DNA of 64,000 nt, taken from positions 124,001 to 188,000 of the forward strand of contig NZ_JAEUAN010000003.1 in the NCBI RefSeq assembly GCF_019511445.1. The letters run 5' to 3'. This stretch comes from Aliirhizobium wenxiniae (GTDB lineage Bacteria > Pseudomonadota > Alphaproteobacteria > Rhizobiales > Rhizobiaceae). The notes under the pieces were generated by a model. That model saw only the letters and a program-made list of their open reading frames with translations, was not told where the DNA came from and ran no database searches. This document shows, one piece after another, positions 43,740 to 51,879 of the stretch. Within the stretch, counting starts at the first letter, position 1; each line of letters starts with the position of its first letter. Position numbers and translations under genes: made by a program.

Positions 43740-43842
43740 TAGAGCAATTCCAGCAAAAGTGGGAACCAGTTTTGCGTCCGGAATTGCGTAAAACAAAGAG
43801 ATAGAGCGTTTTCGCGTTTCGAAGAAAGGCGGAAATGCTCTA
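43740..43842. repeat. Dispersed palindromic repeat between convergent genes, overlapping a stop codon
   Basis: Outer arms TAGAGCAATTCC (43740-43751) and GGAAATGCTCTA (43831-43842), 11 of 12 paired. Inner pairs GCAATTCC / GGAATTGC (43744-43751, 43780-43787) and GCAAAA / TTTTGC (43753-43758, 43770-43775) form a compact hairpin. I recall very similar elements as abundant in Rhizobiales genomes. The right arm contains the stop codon of the ABC ATPase gene (43842-43840 read on the minus strand). Confidence 0.75.
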
Positions 43843-44634
43843 GCCGATCAGCAACGCATCGTCGTCCAGCGTCTCGCCACGCATCTTGCGGAACATAGCG
43901 ATCAGGTCTTCGACCTGCAGGTCCTTGCGGCTATCGCCGCTGACATCGAGAATGATCTCGCCGCCATGCAGCATGATCGTGCGGTGGCCGAAGTCCAGCG
44001 CCTGGCGCATCGAATGTGTCACCATCAACGTCGTCAGCTTGCGCTCCGAGACAACCCGCTGGGTGAGTTTCATGATGAATTCCGCCATGCCCGGATCAAG
44101 TGCCGCCGTATGCTCGTCGAGCAGAAGCACATCCGAACCCGCCATCGTCGCCATGACCAGCGACACCGCCTGCCGCTGACCGCCGGACAACAGGTCCATG
44201 CGGTCCTTCATCCGGTTTTCCAGCCCGAGATTGAGTTCGGCGATCCGCTCGCGAAACAGCTCGCGGCGGCGCGGTCCAAGCGCCGAGCGCAGGCCGCGTG
44301 TCTCGCCCCGGCGCGCTGCAAGTGCCAGATTCTCCTCGATCGACAGAGACCCGCAGCTGCCCGCCAGCGGATCCTGGAATACGCGGGCGACGAGACCGGC
44401 ACGGGCGGATGTCGACTTGCGCGTCACATCCGTATTGCCGATCGTAACCTTGCCTTCATTCGCCAGAACGTCGCCGGCCAGCACGCCGAGCAGGGTCGAT
44501 TTCCCCGCACCGTTGGAACCGATGACGGTGACGAAGGAACCTTCCTCGATCGTCAGGTTGACGCCCTTCAGCGCCTCTTTCTGCAGCGGCGTGCCCTTGC
44601 CGAAGGTGACACGGATATCCTTGAGATCGATCAT
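43840..44634 (-). CDS. ABC transporter ATP-binding protein (COG1101 type)
   Basis: A 264-residue ATPase of a three-part importer. Walker A VIGSNGAGKSTLLGVLAG; Q-loop ARVFQDPLAG; signature LLSGGQRQAVSLVMA (LSGGQ); Walker B VLLLDEHTAALDP; H-switch MVTHSMRQALDFGHR. The H in DEH, instead of the common DEP, is typical of this group. It overlaps the permease gene by four bases. Its stop codon lies in a dispersed repeat, so the C terminus may have been set by that insertion. Confidence 0.92.
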   Translation of the reverse strand: MIDLKDIRVTFGKGTPLQKEALKGVNLTIEEGSFVTVIGSNGAGKSTLLGVLAGDVLANEGKVTIGNTDVTRKSTSARAGLVARVFQDPLAGSCGSLSIEENLALAARRGETRGLRSALGPRRRELFRERIAELNLGLENRMKDRMDLLSGGQRQAVSLVMATMAGSDVLLLDEHTAALDPGMAEFIMKLTQRVVSERKLTTLMVTHSMRQALDFGHRTIMLHGGEIILDVSGDSRKDLQVEDLIAMFRKMRGETLDDDALLIG

Positions 44635-45512
44635 GACGAAGCTCCCCGGCGCAGACGCGGCAGAACGAGCGCCACGGCCACCAGAACGGCGGTAACGAGA
44701 TTGAGGTCGGAGGCTTTCAGGCCGAGCGCATCCGTCGAAAGCGCCAGCTGGATGGCGATGCGATAAAGGATCGAGCCGACGACGCAGCCTATCAGCGCCA
44801 GAAGAATACCGCGTGCACCAAACAGCGTCTCGCCGATGATGACGGCAGCAAGACCGACGACGATCGTGCCGACACCGGAGGTGACATCGGCAAAACCGTT
44901 GGTCTGTGCAAACAGCGCGCCGCCGAGCGCCACAAGCGCGTTGGAAAGCGCAAGCCCGAGATAGACCTGCCAGCTCGTGTCGATCCCTTGTGCCCGCGAC
45001 ATGCGCGGGTTGGCGCCGGTCGCGCGCATCGCAAGACCGGCATCGCTTTCGAGAAAGCGCCAGACGGCGATCACTGCGATGACCACCAGCACACCGACGA
45101 ACAGCGGGCGCACATAAACTTCACGTAAGCCCAGGCCGAAGAACGGGCTCAGCATCGTGTCGGCATTGATCAGCGCCACATTCGGCTTTCCCATAACCCG
45201 CAGGTTGACGGAAAAGAGCGCGATCATGGTCAGGATCGAGGCAAGCAGGTTGAGGATGCGGAAGCGGACATTGAGAAACGCCGTCACCGTGCCGGCGGCG
45301 GCACCGGCCAGCATGGCGACAACGGCCGCAAGCCACGGATTGATGCCGATTGTGATCAGCACGGCCGCAACCGCGGCCCCGAGCGGAAACGACCCGTCTA
45401 CCGTGAGATCGGGAAAATCGAGCACCCTGAAGGCGAGAAATACACCGATGGCGACAAAGGCGAAAACCAGCCCGAGTTCCACTGCGCCCCAGAAGGCAAT
45501 CTGACTAAGCAC
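44631..45512 (-). CDS. ABC transporter permease (COG4120 type)
   Basis: A 293-residue inner-membrane permease with about eight to nine helices. LGLVFAFVAIGVFLAFRVLDFPDLTVDGSFPLGAAV is the family N terminus; ESDAGLAMRATGANPRMSRAQGID carries the EAA-like coupling motif. Same fold group as branched-chain and ribose permeases. Stop codon overlaps the ATPase start. About 99 bases separate it from the binding-protein gene, with a hairpin in between. Confidence 0.92.
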   Translation of the reverse strand: MLSQIAFWGAVELGLVFAFVAIGVFLAFRVLDFPDLTVDGSFPLGAAVAAVLITIGINPWLAAVVAMLAGAAAGTVTAFLNVRFRILNLLASILTMIALFSVNLRVMGKPNVALINADTMLSPFFGLGLREVYVRPLFVGVLVVIAVIAVWRFLESDAGLAMRATGANPRMSRAQGIDTSWQVYLGLALSNALVALGGALFAQTNGFADVTSGVGTIVVGLAAVIIGETLFGARGILLALIGCVVGSILYRIAIQLALSTDALGLKASDLNLVTAVLVAVALVLPRLRRGASS

Positions 45513-45567
45513 CTTTGCGTGCTCCCCTCATTACCCAGCACTTGCTGCGCCGGTTGGTCGTCGATCA

Positions 45568-45594
45568 CACCGGATGACATCCCGTCACCCGGTG
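45568..45594 (-). other. Stem-loop between binding-protein and permease genes
   Basis: CACCGG-TGAC pairs with GTCA-CCGGTG (one bulge on each side, five-base loop), 18 bases after the stop of the binding-protein gene. No T tract follows. Such hairpins often protect the upstream mRNA so that binding protein is made in excess over the membrane parts; this reading is inference. Confidence 0.4.
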
Positions 45595-45611
45595 CGTTGG
45601 TAAAATCCGGC

Positions 45612-46565
45612 TTATTCGACCGTGCGCGTGGCGCGCGAAACGATGGCCTCGGGCAGCGTCACACCCATGCGGGTGGCCGCACCCTTGTTGATGACGAGAT
45701 CGGTACCGGCAGCAACGGTGACCGGAATATCGCCGGGAGCCTCGCCCTTGAGGATACGGGCAACAATAGCACCAGTCTGCTTGCCGACGTCGAAATAGTT
45801 GAAGCCGAGGGCGGCAACGGCACCGCGATCAACCGAACCGGTATCGGCAGCGTAAAGCGGGATTTTGGCTTCTTCGGCAACACCGACAGCAGCCTCGAAG
45901 GCCGAAACGATCGTGTTGTCGGTCGGAATGTAGAAGACGTCGGCACGGCCGACGAGACCACGGGCAGCGCCCTGCACTTCGGCCGACTTGGTCGCAACCG
46001 ACTCGATTACCGTCATGCCGGTCTTGGCGGCTTCTTCCTTCAGCGCGGCGAGGATCGAAACCGAGTTGGTTTCAGCCGTGTTGTAAAGGAAACCGATCGA
46101 CTTCGCATTCGGCGAGATTTCCTGGATCAGCTTGACATGCTCTGCAACCGGCGACATGTCCGAAAGGCCGGTCACGTTACGGCCGGGCTTCGCCATGTCC
46201 TTGACCAGCTGGGCGCCGACCGGATCGGAAACGGCAGTGAAAACGACCGGGATATCGCGGGTGGCGGAAACCACGGCCTGGGCAGAAGGCGTCGAGATCG
46301 GCACGATCACGCTCGGTTCTTCGCCGACGAACTGGCGAGCGATCTGCGCGGCCGTGCCGGGATTGCCCTGCGCGGACTCATACATGAACTTCAGGTTCTC
46401 GCCGTCCTTGTAACCGGCTTCGACCAGTGCTTCCTTCACGCCATCACGGACGGCATCGAGGGCAGGATGTTCAACGATGGCCGTCACGGCAACGGTGACG
46501 TCGGCAGCCTTTGCAGGCATGGCGAGAGCGGTGGCTGCCGCAAGGGCGAGAATGAAAGCGCGCAT
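45612..46565 (-). CDS. ABC transporter substrate-binding protein (COG2984 type)
   Basis: A 317-residue periplasmic binding protein. Signal peptide MRAFILALAAATALAMPAKA at the N terminus; VTAIVEHPALDAVRDGVKEAL and FVGEEPSVIVPISTPSAQAV, then VFTAVSDPVGAQLV and GLSDMSPVAEHVKLIQEI are the family pattern (TrpX-like, type I fold). Relatives bind tryptophan or other aromatic compounds in Gram-positives; the ligand here is unknown. GGAGG lies in front of the ATG. Divergent from the MarR gene across 189 bases, so that regulator could act on both. Confidence 0.9.
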   Translation of the reverse strand: MRAFILALAAATALAMPAKAADVTVAVTAIVEHPALDAVRDGVKEALVEAGYKDGENLKFMYESAQGNPGTAAQIARQFVGEEPSVIVPISTPSAQAVVSATRDIPVVFTAVSDPVGAQLVKDMAKPGRNVTGLSDMSPVAEHVKLIQEISPNAKSIGFLYNTAETNSVSILAALKEEAAKTGMTVIESVATKSAEVQGAARGLVGRADVFYIPTDNTIVSAFEAAVGVAEEAKIPLYAADTGSVDRGAVAALGFNYFDVGKQTGAIVARILKGEAPGDIPVTVAAGTDLVINKGAATRMGVTLPEAIVSRATRTVE

Positions 46566-46740
46566 AGGTTTCCTCCGGGCGGTTCTTGGCTTTTTGGCTT
46601 CTTAGGCAGCCGGACATCCGAAATCAACCAACACCTGTCCGCAACAGCCGATCCGCGACACCGGGACAGCTTTTTGGCAGCCATGCAACAATTGCATCAC
46701 ACCCAGTTCGCAAATCCGCTTGCCTAGAAAATACTTTTGA

Positions 46741-46755
46741 TCCAAATAATTTGAA
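46741..46755. promoter_or_regulatory. MarR-type operator overlapping the MarR start codon
   Basis: TCCAAATAATTTGAA, a 15-bp palindrome with 6 of 7 symmetric pairs around one centre base. It ends on the A of the annotated-looking ATG 46755. A TTGCCT -35-like hexamer lies 17 bases before CAAATA, so the palindrome would cover the -10 region. Suggests auto-repression. Confidence 0.45.
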
Positions 46756-47222
46756 TGCACAGAAATTCGAATGATCCAAAAGCCGTGTTCGGCGGCGCTG
46801 TCGTCGTCTTCGCCAGAAGGTGGCGCATGTTCGTCGATGAGAAGCTGGCGGAAAGCGGCCTGACCGACGCCAGTTGGACACCGCTGATCTATCTGCATCG
46901 GCTGGGTGATGGCCTGTTGCAGAAGGAACTCGCCGCGGCGTCCGGCCTCGATGAATCGAGCCTCGTGCGGCTGATCGATATCCTGTCAAAACGCGGCCTG
47001 CTCGAACGCCGGATCGATCTGGACGATCGCCGCGCCCGCAGGCTCCATCTCACCGAAGAAGGCAGAAAAACCGCCGCCGCCATCCGCGCGCAACTCGTGG
47101 CGCTGGAGAAAGACCTGCTCGACGACTTCAGCGACGAGGACATCGCGGCCATGCTGCGCATCTGCGAACGCGTCGAGGAAAAAATGGAGAAGGCCAAGGC
47201 CGGAATGAAGTCTCAATCATGA
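46755..47222 (+). CDS. MarR family transcriptional regulator
   Basis: A 155-residue winged-helix regulator. VVVFARRWRMFVDEKLAESGLTDASWTPLIYLHRLG is the dimer helix region, QKELAAASGLDESSLVRLIDIL the recognition helix and GLLERRIDLDDRRARRLHLTEEGRK the wing with the DRR motif. ATG 46755 has no Shine-Dalgarno sequence and overlaps a likely operator; GTG 46785 (starting VFGGAVVVF) is a real alternative. The stop codon overlaps the FUSC gene start by four bases (ATGA), so it almost surely regulates that exporter. Confidence 0.88.
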   Translation: MHRNSNDPKAVFGGAVVVFARRWRMFVDEKLAESGLTDASWTPLIYLHRLGDGLLQKELAAASGLDESSLVRLIDILSKRGLLERRIDLDDRRARRLHLTEEGRKTAAAIRAQLVALEKDLLDDFSDEDIAAMLRICERVEEKMEKAKAGMKSQS

Positions 47223-49081
47223 AAGCGCTTTCCGCCATCTTCGATATCGACCCGAACCGGTTGCGCTTCACCGCGCGCACTGCGATCGCAGCCTGCCTGG
47301 CGCTTGCCATCGGCACCCTGATCGGGCTTGACCACCCGCAATGGGCAGCGATGACCGTCTGGATCACCGCCCTTCCGACACGCGGCCAGCGGCTTGAGCG
47401 AAGCCTTTCGCGCGTCACCGGCACGATCGTCGGCGCATTGGTCGGTGTGGGCCTCATGGTTCTCACAGGCAACGACCCGCTTGGCATCATCATCGGCATG
47501 ATGCTTTGGCTCAGCCTCTGCGCCGGCACCGGAAATCTGCTCACTGGCCCGGCCTCCTATACCAGCCTTCTGGCTGGATATTCCGCGGCGATGGTTGCCC
47601 TTCTCGGTTACGGCCATGACACGTCCATCTGGCCGCTGGCGATCGATCGCATGGCAACGGCTTGCCTTGGCGCCGCAGTCGGCACGATCGTCGCCCTGGT
47701 CTTTTCTCCCAAACCACAGCCCACCGATCTTTCCAGGCGCGTGAAAAACATCATGCAGGCCTGCCTCGACCATATGGCGGCGGGTGGACCCGATGGAAAA
47801 GAACGCTCGCGGCTGATCCTCGAGATCGCCGCGCTGGACGAAAGCCTCGACATCGCCTCGGCCGGCTCACTCAATATCCGCCGGAAGGCCCGTGATATCC
47901 GCAGCCTGCTTTCTGCACTGACCGAATTGTTGCTCGACACCCGTTCACCGCGCGAGGCGGATGCAGGCGAACCGCTCGTGACCGGCGGCAGCCAGGATGA
48001 CCTCTCCGCACGCCTGCACGAAATGGCCGAAAAGCTTGAAACCGATTTTCCGCATCGCGCCGCTCTCCTGAGGGCAATCGTCCCGCTGTGGCAGCGAGCA
48101 AACAGGACGGCAGCCGCGATCGGCCCGACATCGGAACGGCCCGTGCCCCAGCATCGAGACTGGATAGGTGCACGTTATGCGGCCCTGAGATCGATGAGCG
48201 CCGTCGCAGCGACCGGAATTGTGTGGATAGCGACCGGTTGGCAGCTCGGCCCGTACATGGTCATGGGTGCCGCCATCATGACCTCGGTCTTTTCGACATT
48301 CCCGAATCCCGAACTTCAGATGCGCTGGGTGGTAGCCGGCGCGGCAGGCGGCGTCTGCGCGGCGGTTCTTGCGCATCTCTTCATCATGCCGATGGCCGGT
48401 AGCGTGATCGTAGCGGCCCTGCTCATCATGCCCTTCACGCTTATCGGCATGCTGCCGATGGCGCATCGGCGCGTGGGGCTGGCGGGCATGGATTACAATC
48501 TCATCTACCTCCTGATGATGAACCCCAACGTGCCGGCGAACCCTGAGCTCGGGCATGTGCTTCTGCAAGCCTTCGGCGTATTTATCGGCCCGGTCACGGC
48601 CTATCTCGCTTTTGTCGCCTTGCCCATGAACACTGCTAAGCGGCTGGATTTCGTCATAAGGCTGATGGTGCATGAGCTGGCCGCAATGGCGAAGGGCGCG
48701 TTCGACAGACCCGATCGTCATCTGCATTGGCGCATGCGCGTCTATCATCGCCTCGTTATGCTGGTTCGCTGGAGCGAACGGAGCGGCAGCGGGGGAAGTT
48801 TTGCCGTCAGCGGCGGCATGGGCGCATTGCAGCTCGGAAACAGCCTTTATGCGATCCGCAGCATGATGACCGAAGGCATGATCGACGTACGGTCAAAACG
48901 GGCGCTGCGCGCGACGTTATTGAGCATTGCTCATCTATCCCGCAAACCCGAACGGGTCGTGCATGCGTTCAGCAATGCAGCCCGGAAACTGCAGACGGCG
49001 TATCCTGAGAACGCCGACCGGCTGAATGAGACGGCCGCTTTGATCGCGGCCAATCAGGATTTCTTCAAGCGAGCCGGCTGA
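47219..49081 (+). CDS. FUSC family (AaeB-like) membrane protein
   Basis: A 620-residue protein of the fusaric-acid-resistance/aromatic-acid exporter family. Two blocks of membrane helices (about 20-150 and 325-460) flank a cytoplasmic part; IGLDHPQWAAMTVWITALPTRGQRLERSLSRVTGTIVGA is the FUSC signature. In E. coli AaeB exports hydroxybenzoates together with AaeA; no membrane-fusion protein gene is adjacent here. Overlap with the MarR gene predicts induction by aromatic or similar acids. Convergent with rlmN, 12 bases between stop codons. Confidence 0.88.
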   Translation: MKALSAIFDIDPNRLRFTARTAIAACLALAIGTLIGLDHPQWAAMTVWITALPTRGQRLERSLSRVTGTIVGALVGVGLMVLTGNDPLGIIIGMMLWLSLCAGTGNLLTGPASYTSLLAGYSAAMVALLGYGHDTSIWPLAIDRMATACLGAAVGTIVALVFSPKPQPTDLSRRVKNIMQACLDHMAAGGPDGKERSRLILEIAALDESLDIASAGSLNIRRKARDIRSLLSALTELLLDTRSPREADAGEPLVTGGSQDDLSARLHEMAEKLETDFPHRAALLRAIVPLWQRANRTAAAIGPTSERPVPQHRDWIGARYAALRSMSAVAATGIVWIATGWQLGPYMVMGAAIMTSVFSTFPNPELQMRWVVAGAAGGVCAAVLAHLFIMPMAGSVIVAALLIMPFTLIGMLPMAHRRVGLAGMDYNLIYLLMMNPNVPANPELGHVLLQAFGVFIGPVTAYLAFVALPMNTAKRLDFVIRLMVHELAAMAKGAFDRPDRHLHWRMRVYHRLVMLVRWSERSGSGGSFAVSGGMGALQLGNSLYAIRSMMTEGMIDVRSKRALRATLLSIAHLSRKPERVVHAFSNAARKLQTAYPENADRLNETAALIAANQDFFKRAG

Positions 49082-49093
49082 CCTCAAGAAGGC

Positions 49094-50338
49094 TCAGTCG
49101 TCGTCTTCGCCGTGACCAGCGATCATCATCGCCTCGAAGGCCAAGCGCTCGGTCTTGCGCATACGCTCCGATTCCGACTTCAGCTGGCCGCAAGCAGCAA
49201 GGATATCGCGGCCGCGCGGCGTACGGATCGGGGAAGCATAGCCTGCCGCATTGATGAAATCCGCGAACTTCTCGATCGTCGCCCAGTCTGAGCACTGGTA
49301 GTTCGTGCCCGGCCACGGGTTGAATGGAATGAGGTTGATCTTCGCCGGAATGCCCTTCAACAGCTGAACCATCAGCTTGGCGTCTTCCAGGCTGTCGTTC
49401 ACATCCTTCAGCATCACATATTCGAATGTGATGCGGCGGGCATTCGACAGGCTCGGATAGGCGCGGCAGGCGTCGAGCAACTCCTTCAGCGGATATTTCT
49501 TGTTGATCGGCACCAGCATGTCGCGCAACTCGTCGCGCACCGCATGCAGCGAAATCGCCAGCATCACGCCGATTTCTTCGCCGGTCCGGTAGATTTCCGG
49601 CACGACACCAGACGTGGACAGCGTCACGCGGCGCTTGGAAAGCGACAGGCCGTCACCATCGGTGGCGATCAGAAGCGCGGTCTTGACGCTGTCGAAATTG
49701 TAGAGCGGCTCGCCCATGCCCATCATGACGATATTGGTGACCTTGCGGTCGCCGGTCGGAACGAAAGCGCCGGGCGGCGTATCGGCACCTGGAAAATCGC
49801 CCAGACGGTCACGCGCCAAAAGAAGCTGCGACAGGATTTCTTCCGCCGTCAGGTTGCGCACCAGCTTCTGCGTGCCGGTGTGACAGAAGGAACAGGTGAG
49901 CGTGCAGCCGACCTGGCTGGAAATGCACAGCGTACCGCGACCTTCTTCCGGAATATAGACGGTCTCGATCTCGACCGGGCGACCGGCGCCGCGTGACGGG
50001 AAACGCAAAAGCCACTTGCGCGTACCGTCATTGGAGATCTGCTCCTCGACGATTTCCGGGCGGGCGATGGTGAAATGCTCCTTGAGCATCTCGCGCATGT
50101 CCTTGGCGACATTGGTCATCGCATCGAAATCGGAAACGCCGCGGATATAGAGCCAGTGCCACAGCTGGTTGACGCGCATGCGCAACTGCTTTTCCGGCAC
50201 GCCCTTTTCATGCAGGGCTTTCGCCATCTGCGGCCGCGTCAGGCCGATCAGCGACGGCTTGGAGGTGAAAAGATCCGGATTGGCGACCAGCGGCTTCTTG
50301 GCGATGGCGCCGGGGGCAAAGGCCTCTGTGACTGACAT
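49094..50338 (-). CDS. rlmN: Dual-specificity 23S rRNA/tRNA (adenine-C2) methyltransferase RlmN
   Basis: A 414-residue radical-SAM enzyme that methylates C2 of A2503 in 23S rRNA and A37 in several tRNAs. Radical-SAM cluster motif [14 protein letters not shown] (CxxxCxxC); [17 protein letters not shown] (GGE-like SAM site); [33 protein letters not shown]; and ILAACGQL with the methyl-carrying Cys near the C terminus. Full length. Single gene with an upstream region of 216 bases that also holds the terminator of the IalB gene. Confidence 0.96.
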   Translation of the reverse strand: MSVTEAFAPGAIAKKPLVANPDLFTSKPSLIGLTRPQMAKALHEKGVPEKQLRMRVNQLWHWLYIRGVSDFDAMTNVAKDMREMLKEHFTIARPEIVEEQISNDGTRKWLLRFPSRGAGRPVEIETVYIPEEGRGTLCISSQVGCTLTCSFCHTGTQKLVRNLTAEEILSQLLLARDRLGDFPGADTPPGAFVPTGDRKVTNIVMMGMGEPLYNFDSVKTALLIATDGDGLSLSKRRVTLSTSGVVPEIYRTGEEIGVMLAISLHAVRDELRDMLVPINKKYPLKELLDACRAYPSLSNARRITFEYVMLKDVNDSLEDAKLMVQLLKGIPAKINLIPFNPWPGTNYQCSDWATIEKFADFINAAGYASPIRTPRGRDILAACGQLKSESERMRKTERLAFEAMMIAGHGEDDD

Positions 50339-50504
50339 TTTTTATCCCGTTCGAGCACATGACCATCGCCACCGCTTTGTTGGCGGAAGGGCTTGGGCAT
50401 GTCTGTGCGTGAAACCTGTTTCGGCCGCGGCAACATTCGGCCCGACCATGTTGAGCGGGCCTGTAGCATCAAAATGGGGCCAAGTCACGCTGTCTTCAAG
50501 AAAC

Positions 50505-50530
50505 ACGAAAGGCCGATCCAAGGACCGGCC
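50505..50530 (-). terminator. Terminator of the IalB gene
   Basis: AGGCCG (50510-50515) pairs with CGGCCT (50526-50531) around a 10-base loop that can extend the stem (GATCC/GGACC). On the minus strand it is followed by TTCGTGTTTCTT. It begins about 24 bases after the gene's stop codon. Confidence 0.6.
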
Positions 50531-50554
50531 TCCGTTTAAACCAAAAGGGTTGGC

Positions 50555-51058
50555 TTACTTGCAGGTTTCGATCTGCTTCAGCGCCGCCGAAATGCCGGCA
50601 AGCTGGTACGTGTAGGAAGTCTTCGTGCCGCGGCCGGAAACGGCGCTGACGCTCATCGAGCTCCCGCTTTTCATCGCGGCTACGAGAGCAGGTTCTTCGG
50701 CAGCGTTTTCCACCCAGGCAGCCTTTTCCTTGGTGAACATGGTAAAGGCTTTGCCATCGATGGTGACCGTCACCTTAGAATTGGCCTGAAGCGGATAACC
50801 GACCATTGCCTGCGGTTCATAGGAAACGCTCTGGCCGGGACGCTGGGAAACGATGAAGAAAATATCGCCGTGATCGACGGTTGCGGGTTCCTTTGCCGTG
50901 GGAACCGAAAGGACGTAGCAGACCGTGCTGTTGCCGGACTTGTAGGAATAGGCACCCCATGCCTTGAACTGCTGGATGCGGGTCGGCGTCTGAGCCGAGG
51001 CGATGCCTGCGCTTACGAAGGTAAGAGCAAGGGCGAGTGCGACTGTGCGTGCGGACAT
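50555..51058 (-). CDS. Invasion-associated locus B (IalB) family protein
   Basis: A 167-residue secreted protein. Signal peptide MSARTVALALALTFVSAGIASAQ; the mature part WGAYSYKSGNSTVCYVLSVP, FFIVSQRPGQSVSYEPQAMVGYPL and a C-terminal Cys (IETCK) follow the IalB pattern, including the Cys pair. IalB was first named in Bartonella for erythrocyte invasion, but the family is general in alphaproteobacteria and its molecular role is unclear. Divergent from the ECF sigma gene over 253 bases; that sigma factor could control it, which is untested. Confidence 0.88.
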   Translation of the reverse strand: MSARTVALALALTFVSAGIASAQTPTRIQQFKAWGAYSYKSGNSTVCYVLSVPTAKEPATVDHGDIFFIVSQRPGQSVSYEPQAMVGYPLQANSKVTVTIDGKAFTMFTKEKAAWVENAAEEPALVAAMKSGSSMSVSAVSGRGTKTSYTYQLAGISAALKQIETCK

Positions 51059-51151
51059 GGTTTCCTGCCGGGTTTTGTTATACGTGACGCTTCAACAGTG
51101 AGGGTGGGTGAAGCGGGCCATGATCTGGTTCATTTTGACTTAATTCTGGTT

Positions 51152-51177
51152 ACCAATCCGTCAACATCGGGATTGGT
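51152..51177. promoter_or_regulatory. Inverted repeat between IalB and ECF sigma genes
   Basis: ACCAATCC (51152-51159) and GGATTGGT (51170-51177) are exact reverse complements separated by ten bases. Centre-to-centre distance of 18 bases is close to two helical turns. It sits midway between the divergent starts, so it could be an operator for either. TTGACT at 51136 is a possible -35. Confidence 0.35.
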
Positions 51178-51311
51178 TGCGCGCTCGCTGCAATATGAAG
51201 CCAATGACACAAGGAATAGGGCAACAGTTTGTCCTCTTCCAAACTCCCGCAATGACATTAGTATGGTCGTATAGATGCGAATCTGAGCGTTGAAAGAATT
51301 GCGTAGTTTGG

Positions 51312-51872
51312 ATGCAGGGTAACGACCGGGACTACTTTGCGCGCTTGACCATGGCGGTTGCCGTGGAGCGTGATCAGGCGGCCTTTGGCGTGCTCTTCGA
51401 TCATTTTGCGCCCCGGTTGAAAACTTGGCTGACGAGCCAGAGAATTCCCGTCGATGAAGCGGAAGAACTCGTCCAGGAAGTCATGACGGTCCTCTGGCAT
51501 CGGGCCTCGCTTTACGATCCGCAGAAATCATCCCTTTCGACATGGTTGTTTCGCATCGCGCGCAACCGGCGCCTTGATGCCCAGCGTCGCGCCAAGGGCA
51601 AGGATGCGCTTGGCGATGCGCAATGGCAGATGATGGATATGCAGGCGACCGATGCGCTTGTCGAAGGCGAGGAACGGGATGCAAGGGTGCGCGAGGCGCT
51701 GAGCCGCATTCCCGGCGAACAGATGGAATTGGTGAAAGCCGCCTTTTTCCAGGGCCAGACGCACACGGAAATTGCCCAAGCAACCGGCCTTCCCCTAGGC
51801 ACGGTGAAATCCCGTATCCGGCTCGCCTTCCAGCACCTGCGCCGCGCACTGGAAGATCCGCCAGCCGCGTGA
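51312..51872 (+). CDS. ECF (group IV) RNA polymerase sigma factor, RpoE/ChrR (ECF11)-like
   Basis: A 186-residue sigma factor. Region 2: FGVLFDHFAPRLKTWLTSQR, DEAEELVQEVMTVLWHRASLYDP, STWLFRIARNRRLDAQRR. Region 4: IPGEQMELVKAAFFQGQTHTEIAQATGLPLGTVKSRIRLAFQHLR. The FFQGQTH...GLPLGTVKSRIRLA part resembles sigma factors that pair with ChrR-type zinc anti-sigma proteins and respond to singlet oxygen. No anti-sigma gene follows: the next gene is convergent seven bases away, and no cupin or zinc-finger protein is seen within several kilobases. Start ATG 51312; GATGCAGGG lies close by. Confidence 0.88.
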   Translation: MQGNDRDYFARLTMAVAVERDQAAFGVLFDHFAPRLKTWLTSQRIPVDEAEELVQEVMTVLWHRASLYDPQKSSLSTWLFRIARNRRLDAQRRAKGKDALGDAQWQMMDMQATDALVEGEERDARVREALSRIPGEQMELVKAAFFQGQTHTEIAQATGLPLGTVKSRIRLAFQHLRRALEDPPAA

Positions 51873-51879
51873 CACACAC

